From the NCBI GenBank assembly GCA_018064445.1, contig JAGHVE010000058.1, forward strand, positions 1 to 36,142: DNA of 36,142 bases, given 5' to 3'. Made by a program: the position numbers and the translations under genes. The DNA is from Candidatus Cacconaster equifaecalis (GTDB lineage Bacteria > Bacteroidota > Bacteroidia > Bacteroidales > UBA932). Below are positions 5,466 to 13,153 of this stretch, piece after piece (the stretch's first letter is position 1; each line of letters begins with the position of its first letter). A model generated the notes under the pieces. That model searched no databases and was not told the DNA's origin. It was given only the letters and a program-made list of their open reading frames with translations.

Positions 5466-7385
5466 ATGAAAAGAACAGCTCTGTTTCTGGGATTCCTGAC
5501 TGGATTCCTTTGTCTCTCATTCAACTCCAATGCCGGCCCGGACACCAGGGTGCTTCTTGACAGCACTTCTGTCAGGATGTTTCCAGACGGGTCAGGGGTA
5601 TTCAACATATATAGGAAAGTCTCTGTCCTCACCCCGCAGGGAGCATTGTCCTACAGGGTACTCAAGTATGATTACGACCCCCTGACCGCCAATGCCTCCT
5701 TCAAATATGCAATTGTCCGCCACAAGGACGGGGCCATTGACTCCGTACGTGTAAGTCAGACACTTGACTATGCCGCACCGGCCCACTTGATTTATTGGGG
5801 CGCGAGGCAGATAATGCTTCAAATCGGGGCGCTGAAAGTCGGGGACACTCTGGAGTATGAGATAGAAAAGAGCGGTTTTTCTTACGCTCTGCTTGCGGGG
5901 GATGACAATGCTGACGGGAGATTCACACCACCGATGAAGGGGGAATTCTACGATATTGTCCCCTTCTGGGTATCGGAACCGACGGACCGCAAGGTTTATT
6001 GCCTGTATGCCCCGTCGTCAAAGGAACTTCAGTTCCAATTCTATAACGGAGTCTGCAGTTCATCGGTCAGATTCACCCCTGACGGTGGAAGGATTTATTC
6101 CTTCGCCGTAAATGACGCCAAACCTTTCAATTCCGAGCCGGGAATGGCCGACCTGTATGATGTTGCCCCGAAGCTTCTGCTGAGCACCACCCGGCAATGG
6201 AAAGAGAAATCCCTGTGGTTCCACGGAATCAATGAGGATTTCGGCAGCTTCTTACCCACTCAGGAGGCCGAAAATCTTGTCAAAGAAATTCTCAAGGGCA
6301 AAAAAGGCGAAATGGAGACAATCTCCGCCCTGACACACTGGGTGGCGGACAATATCCGCTATGCCGGAATATCTATGGGGAAAGGCGAAGGTTACACCCT
6401 GCATCCCCTCAAGATGAACCTCGCAGACCGTTGCGGCGTATGCAAGGATATCGCCGGGACCCTTATAGGTCTGCTCCGGATAGCCGGTTTTGAAGCGTAT
6501 CCGGCTATGACGATGGCCGGAAGCCGCATAGAGAGCATCCCTGCCGACCATTTCAACCATTGCGTGGTTACAGTCAAATTGAAAGACGGGACATATATGC
6601 CACTCGACCCAACCTGGGTGCCATTCACAAGAGAACTCTGGAGCAGTGCGGAACAACAGCAGAATTACCTTCCCGGTATACCGGAGGGGTCTGATCTGCT
6701 GGAAACGCCGGTTGTCGCCGCTGAGAAGAATCCCATAAGCATCGAATCAAACAACATTCTCGATGAAGACGGAACCCTTCACGGCACATTCTCAATCTCC
6801 GCCGAAGGCTGGGCAGACAGAAGCCTTAGAAGCATTTTCACGAGAAATGCCCGCAGGAACTGGAATACCCTGCTTGAGAAGGAATTGCTGGCAATATCCC
6901 CGAAAGCGAAAATGATATCTGTATCATACGGGAAAGACCCTCTTGATTATCAGACGAATCCCGTAACGATTACCTACAAGTTCGAAATTCCGGATTATGC
7001 AGTGGCTGGTGATGGTGAACTGGCCTTCAAGCCCGTAACGGCAAGCGGAATCTTCAGCCGTGTCTTCTCCTTCCGCACACTAGGGGCATACGAAAAAGAC
7101 CGAAACTACAGTTTCAAATGCGATATCGCGAAACTTGTCACCGTCACTGAAAACACCATCGTACCAAAAGGATATCTCCTCGAAGGGGGATCCCGCAAAC
7201 AAAAGAGCGGAGGCACTGACACGTGGTCGGACAACAGCCTGTCGCAGAATTATGCCGGAGTGCATCTCAAACAGAAGATACGGCTTGGAAAGCGCGTGTA
7301 CAGGGCGGAAGACTGGATTGAATTCCGTTCGGCCGTAACAAACTACAACGACTACTGCAATTGGATAATCCTGAAAAAGAAATAG
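5466..7385 (+). CDS. DUF3857 / transglutaminase-like exported protein
   Basis: A 639-residue exported protein with an N-terminal signal peptide (cleaved near FNSNAG). It has an N-terminal DUF3857 beta-sandwich (about 30-230), a central transglutaminase-like cysteine domain (about 265-385), and a C-terminal beta-rich domain resembling DUF3858. The catalytic triad is visible: Cys326 in RCGVCKD, His365 in HFNHC and Asp381 in PLDPTW. Proteins of this type are common in Bacteroidetes, often in pairs as here. Transglutaminase-like domains in bacteria may crosslink, or more often hydrolyse, peptide amide bonds, and the substrate is unknown. It sits in the operon behind the two FKBP lipoproteins and directly before a second DUF3857 protein, which suggests the two proteins work together at the cell surface or in the periplasm. 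Confidence 0.9.
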   Translation: MKRTALFLGFLTGFLCLSFNSNAGPDTRVLLDSTSVRMFPDGSGVFNIYRKVSVLTPQGALSYRVLKYDYDPLTANASFKYAIVRHKDGAIDSVRVSQTLDYAAPAHLIYWGARQIMLQIGALKVGDTLEYEIEKSGFSYALLAGDDNADGRFTPPMKGEFYDIVPFWVSEPTDRKVYCLYAPSSKELQFQFYNGVCSSSVRFTPDGGRIYSFAVNDAKPFNSEPGMADLYDVAPKLLLSTTRQWKEKSLWFHGINEDFGSFLPTQEAENLVKEILKGKKGEMETISALTHWVADNIRYAGISMGKGEGYTLHPLKMNLADRCGVCKDIAGTLIGLLRIAGFEAYPAMTMAGSRIESIPADHFNHCVVTVKLKDGTYMPLDPTWVPFTRELWSSAEQQQNYLPGIPEGSDLLETPVVAAEKNPISIESNNILDEDGTLHGTFSISAEGWADRSLRSIFTRNARRNWNTLLEKELLAISPKAKMISVSYGKDPLDYQTNPVTITYKFEIPDYAVAGDGELAFKPVTASGIFSRVFSFRTLGAYEKDRNYSFKCDIAKLVTVTENTIVPKGYLLEGGSRKQKSGGTDTWSDNSLSQNYAGVHLKQKIRLGKRVYRAEDWIEFRSAVTNYNDYCNWIILKKK

Positions 7386-7387
7386 TG

Positions 7388-8854
7388 ATGAGAAAAGCAT
7401 ATTTGACCATATTGGTTTCCGTAGCATCAGTCAGTCTCAGCCTTGCCGCCCCGAAGGACTGGGATGCGGTGTACAACCATATCTCCAAGGAATACACTCT
7501 CAGTTCCGACGGGTCGCAATCCTGTCGGACGGTCGAGGAGATGACATACTATTCATATCACGCGATTCACGACCTGTATGGCGAAACCTTCATAGACTAC
7601 AATCCCCAATGGCAGGATCTTGTCATAAATTCCTCATACACGAAAAAAGCGGACGGGACAATCGTAATGACACCCGAAAACGCCTTTGTCGGGACACTTC
7701 CCAAATACGCGGAAAACGCGCCTGCGCACAACTCTCTGACAAGACTGGTCGTAGTACATACCGGTCTTGAACCCGGCTGCACGACATATCTTGACTATAC
7801 CATAATCTCCAAGCCGGGATACCTTCCGGAACTGGACATCATCACCCCTGTGGAATACGGGTCTCCTGTTACGGAGTTGACTGTCAGCATCACCGTTCCT
7901 CAGGAAAAACGCCTCCGGTATTCATTTTCAAAAACCGTCCCGGAACCGGCCGTGAGAACTTCAACCGGAAAGACAACTTACTTATGGACACTCAAGAATC
8001 TGGAGGCCGAATCATCCGATCCCGGTGATTATAAGAAATCCCTGTTCACAGCCTCGACTTTTGAATCAGAAGAGTCCGCATTTGCATTCCTGTCATCCCA
8101 GTTCACCAAAACGGAAGAGATAGACAGCACAACAATGGCTTCAATCGAAACAAAAGGATCAGAGAACAATAAAATGATGTCGGTGAGCAGATTCCTGCGT
8201 GAACGGTTCTCAATCGTCCCGATTCCGTTGAAAGCGGCAGGATACAGGCTCAGGAGCATCGTAGAAATTCTGAGAAGCGCTTACGTCACAGCGGATGAGA
8301 GGGAAATGGTCAGATGCGCCCTTCTGAATGCAGCCGGGGTGAAAGCCGAGGTTGTTCCGGTATATTCCTGCGAACCTGTCGGCCTTGGCTCCATCGCAAG
8401 ATTGAGGACTGATGCCGTCTCAGAGAAAGGGATATCCTCATTCGAGAAAAAATTCAGTACAAAGCTGAAATATGGAGAAGGCGATCTGGAGAAAGGGTAT
8501 CTTGTCATTGACCTTCCTTTTGAGAACATGGCGTTCAGCGGGAAGCCTTACACCACCTACCCCTCGACGAGAAGCAATGACCTGAACCTTCACAGAAGTT
8601 TCAATGAGGTACACGAATATGAGATAATCCTTGAAGACGGCCTGATTCCTTCAGGATTGGAGAATCTGAAGACAAGCATATCAAATGATGCCGGCTACTG
8701 CAACGTAACTGCAAGCATAACCGGCAACATCATAACCGTCACAAGAACAATTGAAATCTACAAAGCTACAATCCACCCCGCCGAATATGCGGCATTCCGG
8801 GAACTGATTGCAGCCTGGACTACCGCGAAACGGTTTATTGTAAGGAAGCCATAA
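7388..8854 (+). CDS. DUF3857 protein with a degenerate transglutaminase domain
   Basis: A 488-residue exported protein starting 2 bases after the stop of its paralogue, with a signal peptide MRKAYLTILVSVASVSLSLA. The N-terminal half is a DUF3857 domain (YYSYHAIHDLYGE, then GTLPKYAENAPAHNSLTRLVV). The middle region (about residues 260-350) aligns with the transglutaminase core of the neighbour through ALLNAAGVKAEVVPV, which matches GLLRIAGFEAYPAM. In this alignment the catalytic Cys position falls in TADERE, where Ala stands in its place, and no equivalent of the catalytic His-Asp segment can be found. It therefore looks like a pseudoenzyme, perhaps a binding partner of the active protein. Its 3' end overlaps the convergent adk gene by 20 bases. 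The start is ATG 7388, as the upstream in-frame codons lie inside the previous gene. Confidence 0.85.
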   Translation: MRKAYLTILVSVASVSLSLAAPKDWDAVYNHISKEYTLSSDGSQSCRTVEEMTYYSYHAIHDLYGETFIDYNPQWQDLVINSSYTKKADGTIVMTPENAFVGTLPKYAENAPAHNSLTRLVVVHTGLEPGCTTYLDYTIISKPGYLPELDIITPVEYGSPVTELTVSITVPQEKRLRYSFSKTVPEPAVRTSTGKTTYLWTLKNLEAESSDPGDYKKSLFTASTFESEESAFAFLSSQFTKTEEIDSTTMASIETKGSENNKMMSVSRFLRERFSIVPIPLKAAGYRLRSIVEILRSAYVTADEREMVRCALLNAAGVKAEVVPVYSCEPVGLGSIARLRTDAVSEKGISSFEKKFSTKLKYGEGDLEKGYLVIDLPFENMAFSGKPYTTYPSTRSNDLNLHRSFNEVHEYEIILEDGLIPSGLENLKTSISNDAGYCNVTASITGNIITVTRTIEIYKATIHPAEYAAFRELIAAWTTAKRFIVRKP

Positions 8855-9416
8855 GGTCCAGCACTTTCGCTCTGTTAACCTCTATGGTCGCCCCGTCACC
8901 GAATATCTGGTGATATTTCCCGTTATTCTTGTAGTACTCGATAAGAGGCTCTGTCTGTGCGTGATAGGTGGCTATCCTATTGGATATCGTCGCTTCGGAA
9001 GCATCATCGGCACGACCTTCCACTGCCGCCCGTTTCGCGATTCTTTCCCTGATTACATCATCGGATATCATAATGGAAACCACAGCCGACACCTCTTCCC
9101 CGCGTGCAGCCAGAATCTTGTCCAAGGCCTCGGCCTGTGCAATTGTACGGGGGAAGCCGTCAAGCAGGAATCCGTCCACTCCCTTTACGGTATCGAACAC
9201 GGACTCTATCATCCCTTCGACAATCTCATCGGGAACAAGGGCTCCAGCGTCAATCAAAGCTTTGGCCTGAAGCCCGAGAGGAGAACCGGCGGCTATCTCT
9301 GCCCTGAGAAGCTCACCCGTGGAAACGTGCTTCAGATTGTATTTTTCAGAAATGGCACCGGCGTGGGTACCTTTGCCGGCACCGGGAGGGCCGAAAAGAA
9401 TGTAGTATTTCATCAT
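8835..9416 (-). CDS. adk: Adenylate kinase
   Basis: A 193-residue adenylate kinase, which interconverts ATP + AMP and 2 ADP. The P-loop GPPGAGKGT is at residues 9-17. The AMP-binding region is TGELLRAEI, followed by LLDGFPRT, and Arg-containing segments of the LID region include KRAAVEGRADD. The LID is of the short type without the four-Cys zinc motif. The start is ATG 9416, which shares one base with the hpt TGA stop (TGATG), and a second ATG follows at once. The pair hpt-adk forms a purine-salvage and nucleotide-balance operon driven by the promoter at 9975-10004. Its 3' end overlaps the convergent DUF3857 gene by 20 bases. Confidence 0.96.
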   Translation of the reverse strand: MMKYYILFGPPGAGKGTHAGAISEKYNLKHVSTGELLRAEIAAGSPLGLQAKALIDAGALVPDEIVEGMIESVFDTVKGVDGFLLDGFPRTIAQAEALDKILAARGEEVSAVVSIMISDDVIRERIAKRAAVEGRADDASEATISNRIATYHAQTEPLIEYYKNNGKYHQIFGDGATIEVNRAKVLDLMASLQ

Positions 9417-9955
9417 CAATCAAGAATATAAATGTCTTTGAGATTCCTGCCCAGCTGGTCATAGTCAAGTCCATAGCCGACGATGAACTTGTCTTCGACC
9501 TCCATTGCCACATAATCGATATCTATCGGCTTGTGATATACAGCGGGTTTGAGCAGCAACGTGCAATACCGTACCTCCCTTGCACCTGCTTCAATCATTG
9601 ACTGGGCAAGATCGACAATGGTGTTCCCGGTGTCCACAATATCCTCTATCACAATGACAGTACGGTTCCTGACCGACCTTGCAAGTCCGAGCGTTTCGCT
9701 GACAGTGCCCGTGGACGACAGTCCCTCATACGATGTCCTCCGGATGCAATCCAGCTCGCAATTGAAGTTGAGCCGCTGCAGCAGCGAGGATGTAAACATC
9801 ATCGCACCGTTCAGGACACAGACAAACACCGGAATGTCGTTGGTATTCTTGAAATCCCTGTTGAGTTTCTCCGCCACCTTGTCAATGGCGGCTTCTATCT
9901 TTTTGTTCGGTATGTACGGCACGAAATATTTGTCGTGCAAATGAATTCTTGGCAT
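9416..9955 (-). CDS. hpt: Hypoxanthine phosphoribosyltransferase
   Basis: A 179-residue type I phosphoribosyltransferase that makes IMP (and probably GMP) from hypoxanthine or guanine and PRPP. The PRPP-binding motif VIVIEDIVDTGNT is at residues 100-112. An N-terminal VCVLNGAMMF loop and the C-terminal base-recognition region VEDKFIVGYGLDYD, typical of HPRT, are also present. Length and motif spacing are normal. It is the first gene of an operon with adk, and the two stop/start codons overlap by one base. It is transcribed divergently from the barrel gene at 10028, from an interlocked promoter pair. Confidence 0.95.
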   Translation of the reverse strand: MPRIHLHDKYFVPYIPNKKIEAAIDKVAEKLNRDFKNTNDIPVFVCVLNGAMMFTSSLLQRLNFNCELDCIRRTSYEGLSSTGTVSETLGLARSVRNRTVIVIEDIVDTGNTIVDLAQSMIEAGAREVRYCTLLLKPAVYHKPIDIDYVAMEVEDKFIVGYGLDYDQLGRNLKDIYILD

Positions 9956-9964
9956 AAATCTCTG

Positions 9965-9995
9965 TTTGTTCTAACAAATTTAATGATTATTTTTG
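9965..9995 (+). promoter_or_regulatory. Promoter of the 10028 barrel gene
   Basis: TTTG (9965-9968), 19 bases, then TATTTTTG (9988-9995) gives a complete Bacteroidetes promoter. Initiation near 9999 would leave a leader of about 29 bases before ATG 10028. It is interlocked with the opposing hpt promoter at 9975-10004. Confidence 0.75.
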
Positions 9996-10004
9996 CGGGT
10001 ACAA
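9975..10004 (-). promoter_or_regulatory. Promoter of hpt-adk
   Basis: On the minus strand, TTG (10004-10002), 19 bases, then TAAATTTG (9982-9975) fits the consensus well. Its -7 lies inside the spacer of the plus-strand promoter and its -33 lies beyond the plus-strand -7, so the two polymerase footprints coincide. Confidence 0.75.
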
Positions 10005-10016
10005 AAAAACTTTTTT

Positions 10017-10024
10017 AAAGGAGG
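10017..10024 (+). promoter_or_regulatory. Full Shine-Dalgarno-like sequence AAAGGAGG close to the start codon
   Basis: AAAGGAGG ends only 3 bases before the ATG at 10028. A full anti-SD match is rare in Bacteroidetes, where most starts lack one, and the spacing is shorter than usual. A second in-frame ATG at 10049 (MGILLHLL) gives an equally good signal peptide and would place this element 24 bases upstream. Confidence 0.5.
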
Positions 10025-10027
10025 ATT

Positions 10028-11581
10028 ATGAGGAGAGAGATCGCGGGGATGGGAATCCTGCTTCACTTGTTGGCATCAAACTGTCTGTTTGGCCAAAGCA
10101 CCGACACTTCAGCGGTTTTGACACCCTATCAGAGACAAAGTCTTATCGACTATTGCGAACAATACGGTGATGTAATCTCCGTCAGTGAACTGTCGAACGT
10201 CGACGGGTTTACGGCAGACGAGGCGAAATGGCTGTGGGAGAACGTTAAAAACACGGAAATCGGCACCGGAAAGAGCCGGACTCATTCACTGACGGCCAAA
10301 TTCAAAAAGAAATACGCCTCCGAAGGTTTCTCCATCGCTTCCAAATATGCATATACGGGAACCAAAATTGAGGCAGGGCTGACCGTTGACAACGACCCTA
10401 CGGAGAAATTTCCCGATTTCACAAGCGGTTATGTCAAATGCCGAAATATAATCGCGGGCGACTATTCGGCCAGATTCGGACAGGGGCTGGTTCTGTGGAA
10501 AGCTTTCTCAATGAACACGATGGGTGAACCATCGACCCTTATGCACAAGCAGTCGGGATTTGCAGGGTACAGATCGACGGACGAAAGCAATTTCCTCCGC
10601 GGAGCCTGCGCCTCCATTCCCATAGGGAACAAATGGGAACTCTCCGTGCTGGGCTCATACAAAAAAGAAAATCTCGCCGCCGTTGACAGCGGCAATATTC
10701 ACGGCTATGCAGCCGGGGCCAACCTGAGATATTCATCCGGCAACTTGAGAATCGGATTTACGGCCATCACATACGGATACGACAAGCCTGTCAAAAGAAG
10801 AATACAGGATTACAACAGGCTGCAGATTTATGACGGGATATGGGGCAATGCCGGAATCGACGCGCTTCTCTCTCTTGGCCACTGGAGGCTCTTCGGAGAA
10901 GCCGCCATCGACGCCCACGCGTCACCTGCCATACTTGCCGGAGCAATCTGGAGTCCGTCATACGATCTGGAGCTGTCCGTGGTGGGTAAAGCGTTCTCCC
11001 CTTCATATATAGCCACCCATTCCATCGGAGACACATACAACCGTTTCGGAGGGGAAGCGGCCGTCAGATATGTTTCCGGCAGGTGGAAGTTCAACTTAAA
11101 CGCCGAATATTATCACCATCCCTGGTACCGGTATCACAAGCCTGCCGGCGGCACGACATTCAAGGCAAGGGCCACCGTCCAATATTCATTTACGGCTGAT
11201 GCTTTTTGTCTGGTGCAGGCTTCATATAACGGGATGTTCAAGTTCAGATTTCATACTTCGTTTCCGGCCGGCCCCCTGACGGCATCCTTGCGGTTCGACG
11301 GCAATTTGCAGGGGTATGCCGCCTACGCGGAACTGTCATACCGCAGCGGACGGTTTCAGGCATCCGCCAGGGGCACATTCTACAACACCGACGGGTGGGA
11401 TTCCAGGGTTTGTCTGTATGAAAGGAACGTTCCGGAAAGTTTCAATGTGGAGACATTCTACGGAAAAGGATTGGGGGCATATCTCCTGTTGAGATACACC
11501 CCCGTCAAATTTCTGGATTTATGGCTGAAAGCCAGACACGACTACTCGGCCTTCTTTATCCGGATCTTCTTTCCGGGCTGA
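10028..11581 (+). CDS. Outer-membrane beta-barrel protein with N-terminal helix-hairpin-helix
   Basis: A 517-residue exported protein. The signal peptide ends near LASNCLFGQS. Residues about 32-72 form a ComEA-like helix-hairpin-helix (YQRQSLIDYCEQYGDVISVSEL, then NVDGFTADEAKWLW, as two helices around a VDGF turn). From about residue 90 to the end the sequence alternates short amphipathic strands rich in Tyr, Trp and Phe with polar turns, ending in hydrophobic residues (FFIRIFFPG), as in an outer-membrane barrel. Bacteroidetes encode longer proteins of this helix-hairpin-helix plus barrel type, with unknown function. A role in DNA handling at the surface is only a guess from the domain. Its 3' end overlaps the convergent mltD gene by 40 bases. 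The ATG at 10049 is an alternative start. Confidence 0.75.
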   Translation: MRREIAGMGILLHLLASNCLFGQSTDTSAVLTPYQRQSLIDYCEQYGDVISVSELSNVDGFTADEAKWLWENVKNTEIGTGKSRTHSLTAKFKKKYASEGFSIASKYAYTGTKIEAGLTVDNDPTEKFPDFTSGYVKCRNIIAGDYSARFGQGLVLWKAFSMNTMGEPSTLMHKQSGFAGYRSTDESNFLRGACASIPIGNKWELSVLGSYKKENLAAVDSGNIHGYAAGANLRYSSGNLRIGFTAITYGYDKPVKRRIQDYNRLQIYDGIWGNAGIDALLSLGHWRLFGEAAIDAHASPAILAGAIWSPSYDLELSVVGKAFSPSYIATHSIGDTYNRFGGEAAVRYVSGRWKFNLNAEYYHHPWYRYHKPAGGTTFKARATVQYSFTADAFCLVQASYNGMFKFRFHTSFPAGPLTASLRFDGNLQGYAAYAELSYRSGRFQASARGTFYNTDGWDSRVCLYERNVPESFNVETFYGKGLGAYLLLRYTPVKFLDLWLKARHDYSAFFIRIFFPG

Positions 11582-13152
11582 AGCGTGCTCTTGGCATTCA
11601 TATTATTGAGCTTGTAAAGAGAGGAGAGGCTGACCCCATAACGTGAGGCAATCTTGGAAAGTGTGTCTCCTTTCTTGATGGTGTACATCACATAACCGTC
11701 TTTTGTGTTTGCGGCGGATGTACTCTTGTCCGCCGCAGTTCCGGAATCGCCGGAGCTGACCTTTCCGGCAGAATTGCTGCCATAAATATAGAGCCTCTGT
11801 CCCACTCTGAGGTTATTGCTCTTCAAACCGTTCCATCTCTTGATATTTGCAACCGTGGTACGGTAGCGGCGTGCTATGGAGCCCAGATTGTCACCTGATT
11901 TAACCTTGTACACCACCCGCTGTCCGTCACTGCCTCCCGACTCCTTGATATGCTTGATTCTTACAGGGTTGAAGAAGACCGAATCCTTGTAGGAGTATAT
12001 TTCCTCCTCCTTGTCTGCAAACGCATTGGTATAAGAGTAAGGGATATTCAGAATATATGTCTTCTCGTTTCCGGGAATTATGTCGTGAACATACTGGGGG
12101 TTGATATCACGGAGCTGCTCCACCGGAACTCCGATAACCTCGCTGATCTGATTGAAATGGAGCATCCTGTTGACGTGGAACGTATCGACGTGCGCGGGCA
12201 ATGCAATCTGAGCCGGAGTTATGGCGTGTTCACGATAATATTTCAAGGTATAGAGAGCTGCTATGAATGCCGGGAAATATCCGCGTGTCTCCCTGGGAAG
12301 ATATTCATAGACAGACCAGAAATCGGTTTTGCCGCCGCTCCTGCGGATGGCCTTGTTCACGTTTCCGGTACCGCAGTTATATGATGCAATGGCCAGGGAC
12401 CAGTCTCCGAATATCATATAGCTGTCACGGAGATATTTTGCGGCGGCGTGGCAGGATGCCACGGGGTCGAATCTCTCCTCAACAAATGAATTCATCGTCA
12501 GTCCGTAACTCTTCGCCGTTCCGTACATAAACTGCCACATTCCCTTTGCGCGGACGCGGGAAACGGCTTTGGGGTTGAAGGCAGACTCGATTATTGCCAT
12601 ACATACCAATTCCTTGGGAAGATTGTACTCATCGAAAATCCCCTCCATTATCGGACCGTAATATGAATAGAGGCCGAGAATTCTGGGCGTGATGGACAAC
12701 TTCTCCGTATAAAGTATTATACTGTTCTTTACATATCTGTTGAACTGTACCGGAATGAAAGAGCCCATATTCTCAAGTCTCCGCACATACACTGAATCAG
12801 GAATGTTGCTCATCAGGGTATCCCTGTCAATCTCCTCCATATTGACTTCATTGACATCCATCATCTTCTGCACATAATACAGATTCAGAAGGGAGTCTAT
12901 ATTGTCGGCATTATACTCTATCGTTTGAAGCAACTCGGAGTCAGAGTCTGAATCGTCCCCCTCTCCGTTCACAGGCTGAAGCAAAGCCTGATATTCGACA
13001 TACAGGGAATCGTATGCCTTCTGCAGGGAATCAACCCGAGCCTCAAGCTGATTTATCCTGCTTTTATTTTTGAAAAGGCGCTGGGCATAGGAATTGTCAC
13101 ATAAGAACAGCAGAGTGAAGAAAACGAGAACAAATGTCGAAACCTTTTTCAT
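11542..13152 (-). CDS. mltD: Membrane-bound lytic murein transglycosylase D-like protein with two LysM domains
   Basis: A 536-residue exported lytic transglycosylase that cleaves peptidoglycan glycan strands to 1,6-anhydro products. The signal peptide ends at NSYAQ (about residue 24). A short coiled coil follows (30-60, INQLEARVDSLQKAYDSL), then an acidic linker. The SLT domain (about 165-310) has the catalytic Glu189 in AIIESAFNP and the downstream motifs GMWQFM and SYNCGTGNV. Two LysM repeats bind peptidoglycan, at about 410-457 (YKVKSGDNLGSIARRY) and 488-533 (YTIKKGDTLSKIASRYG). No lipobox is seen, unlike E. coli MltD. It is the last gene of parA-parB-DUF5683-mltD, starting 1 base after the DUF5683 stop. 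This order is common in Bacteroidetes and links segregation to wall growth. Confidence 0.92.
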   Translation of the reverse strand: MKKVSTFVLVFFTLLFLCDNSYAQRLFKNKSRINQLEARVDSLQKAYDSLYVEYQALLQPVNGEGDDSDSDSELLQTIEYNADNIDSLLNLYYVQKMMDVNEVNMEEIDRDTLMSNIPDSVYVRRLENMGSFIPVQFNRYVKNSIILYTEKLSITPRILGLYSYYGPIMEGIFDEYNLPKELVCMAIIESAFNPKAVSRVRAKGMWQFMYGTAKSYGLTMNSFVEERFDPVASCHAAAKYLRDSYMIFGDWSLAIASYNCGTGNVNKAIRRSGGKTDFWSVYEYLPRETRGYFPAFIAALYTLKYYREHAITPAQIALPAHVDTFHVNRMLHFNQISEVIGVPVEQLRDINPQYVHDIIPGNEKTYILNIPYSYTNAFADKEEEIYSYKDSVFFNPVRIKHIKESGGSDGQRVVYKVKSGDNLGSIARRYRTTVANIKRWNGLKSNNLRVGQRLYIYGSNSAGKVSSGDSGTAADKSTSAANTKDGYVMYTIKKGDTLSKIASRYGVSLSSLYKLNNMNAKSTLQPGKKIRIKKAE

Positions 13153-13153
13153 A

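Noticed and set aside
4589-5632. 347-codon minus-strand frame opposite the two-domain FKBP gene
   Set aside because: It runs antisense to a lipoprotein gene with a clear signal peptide and FKBP modules; no supporting signals.
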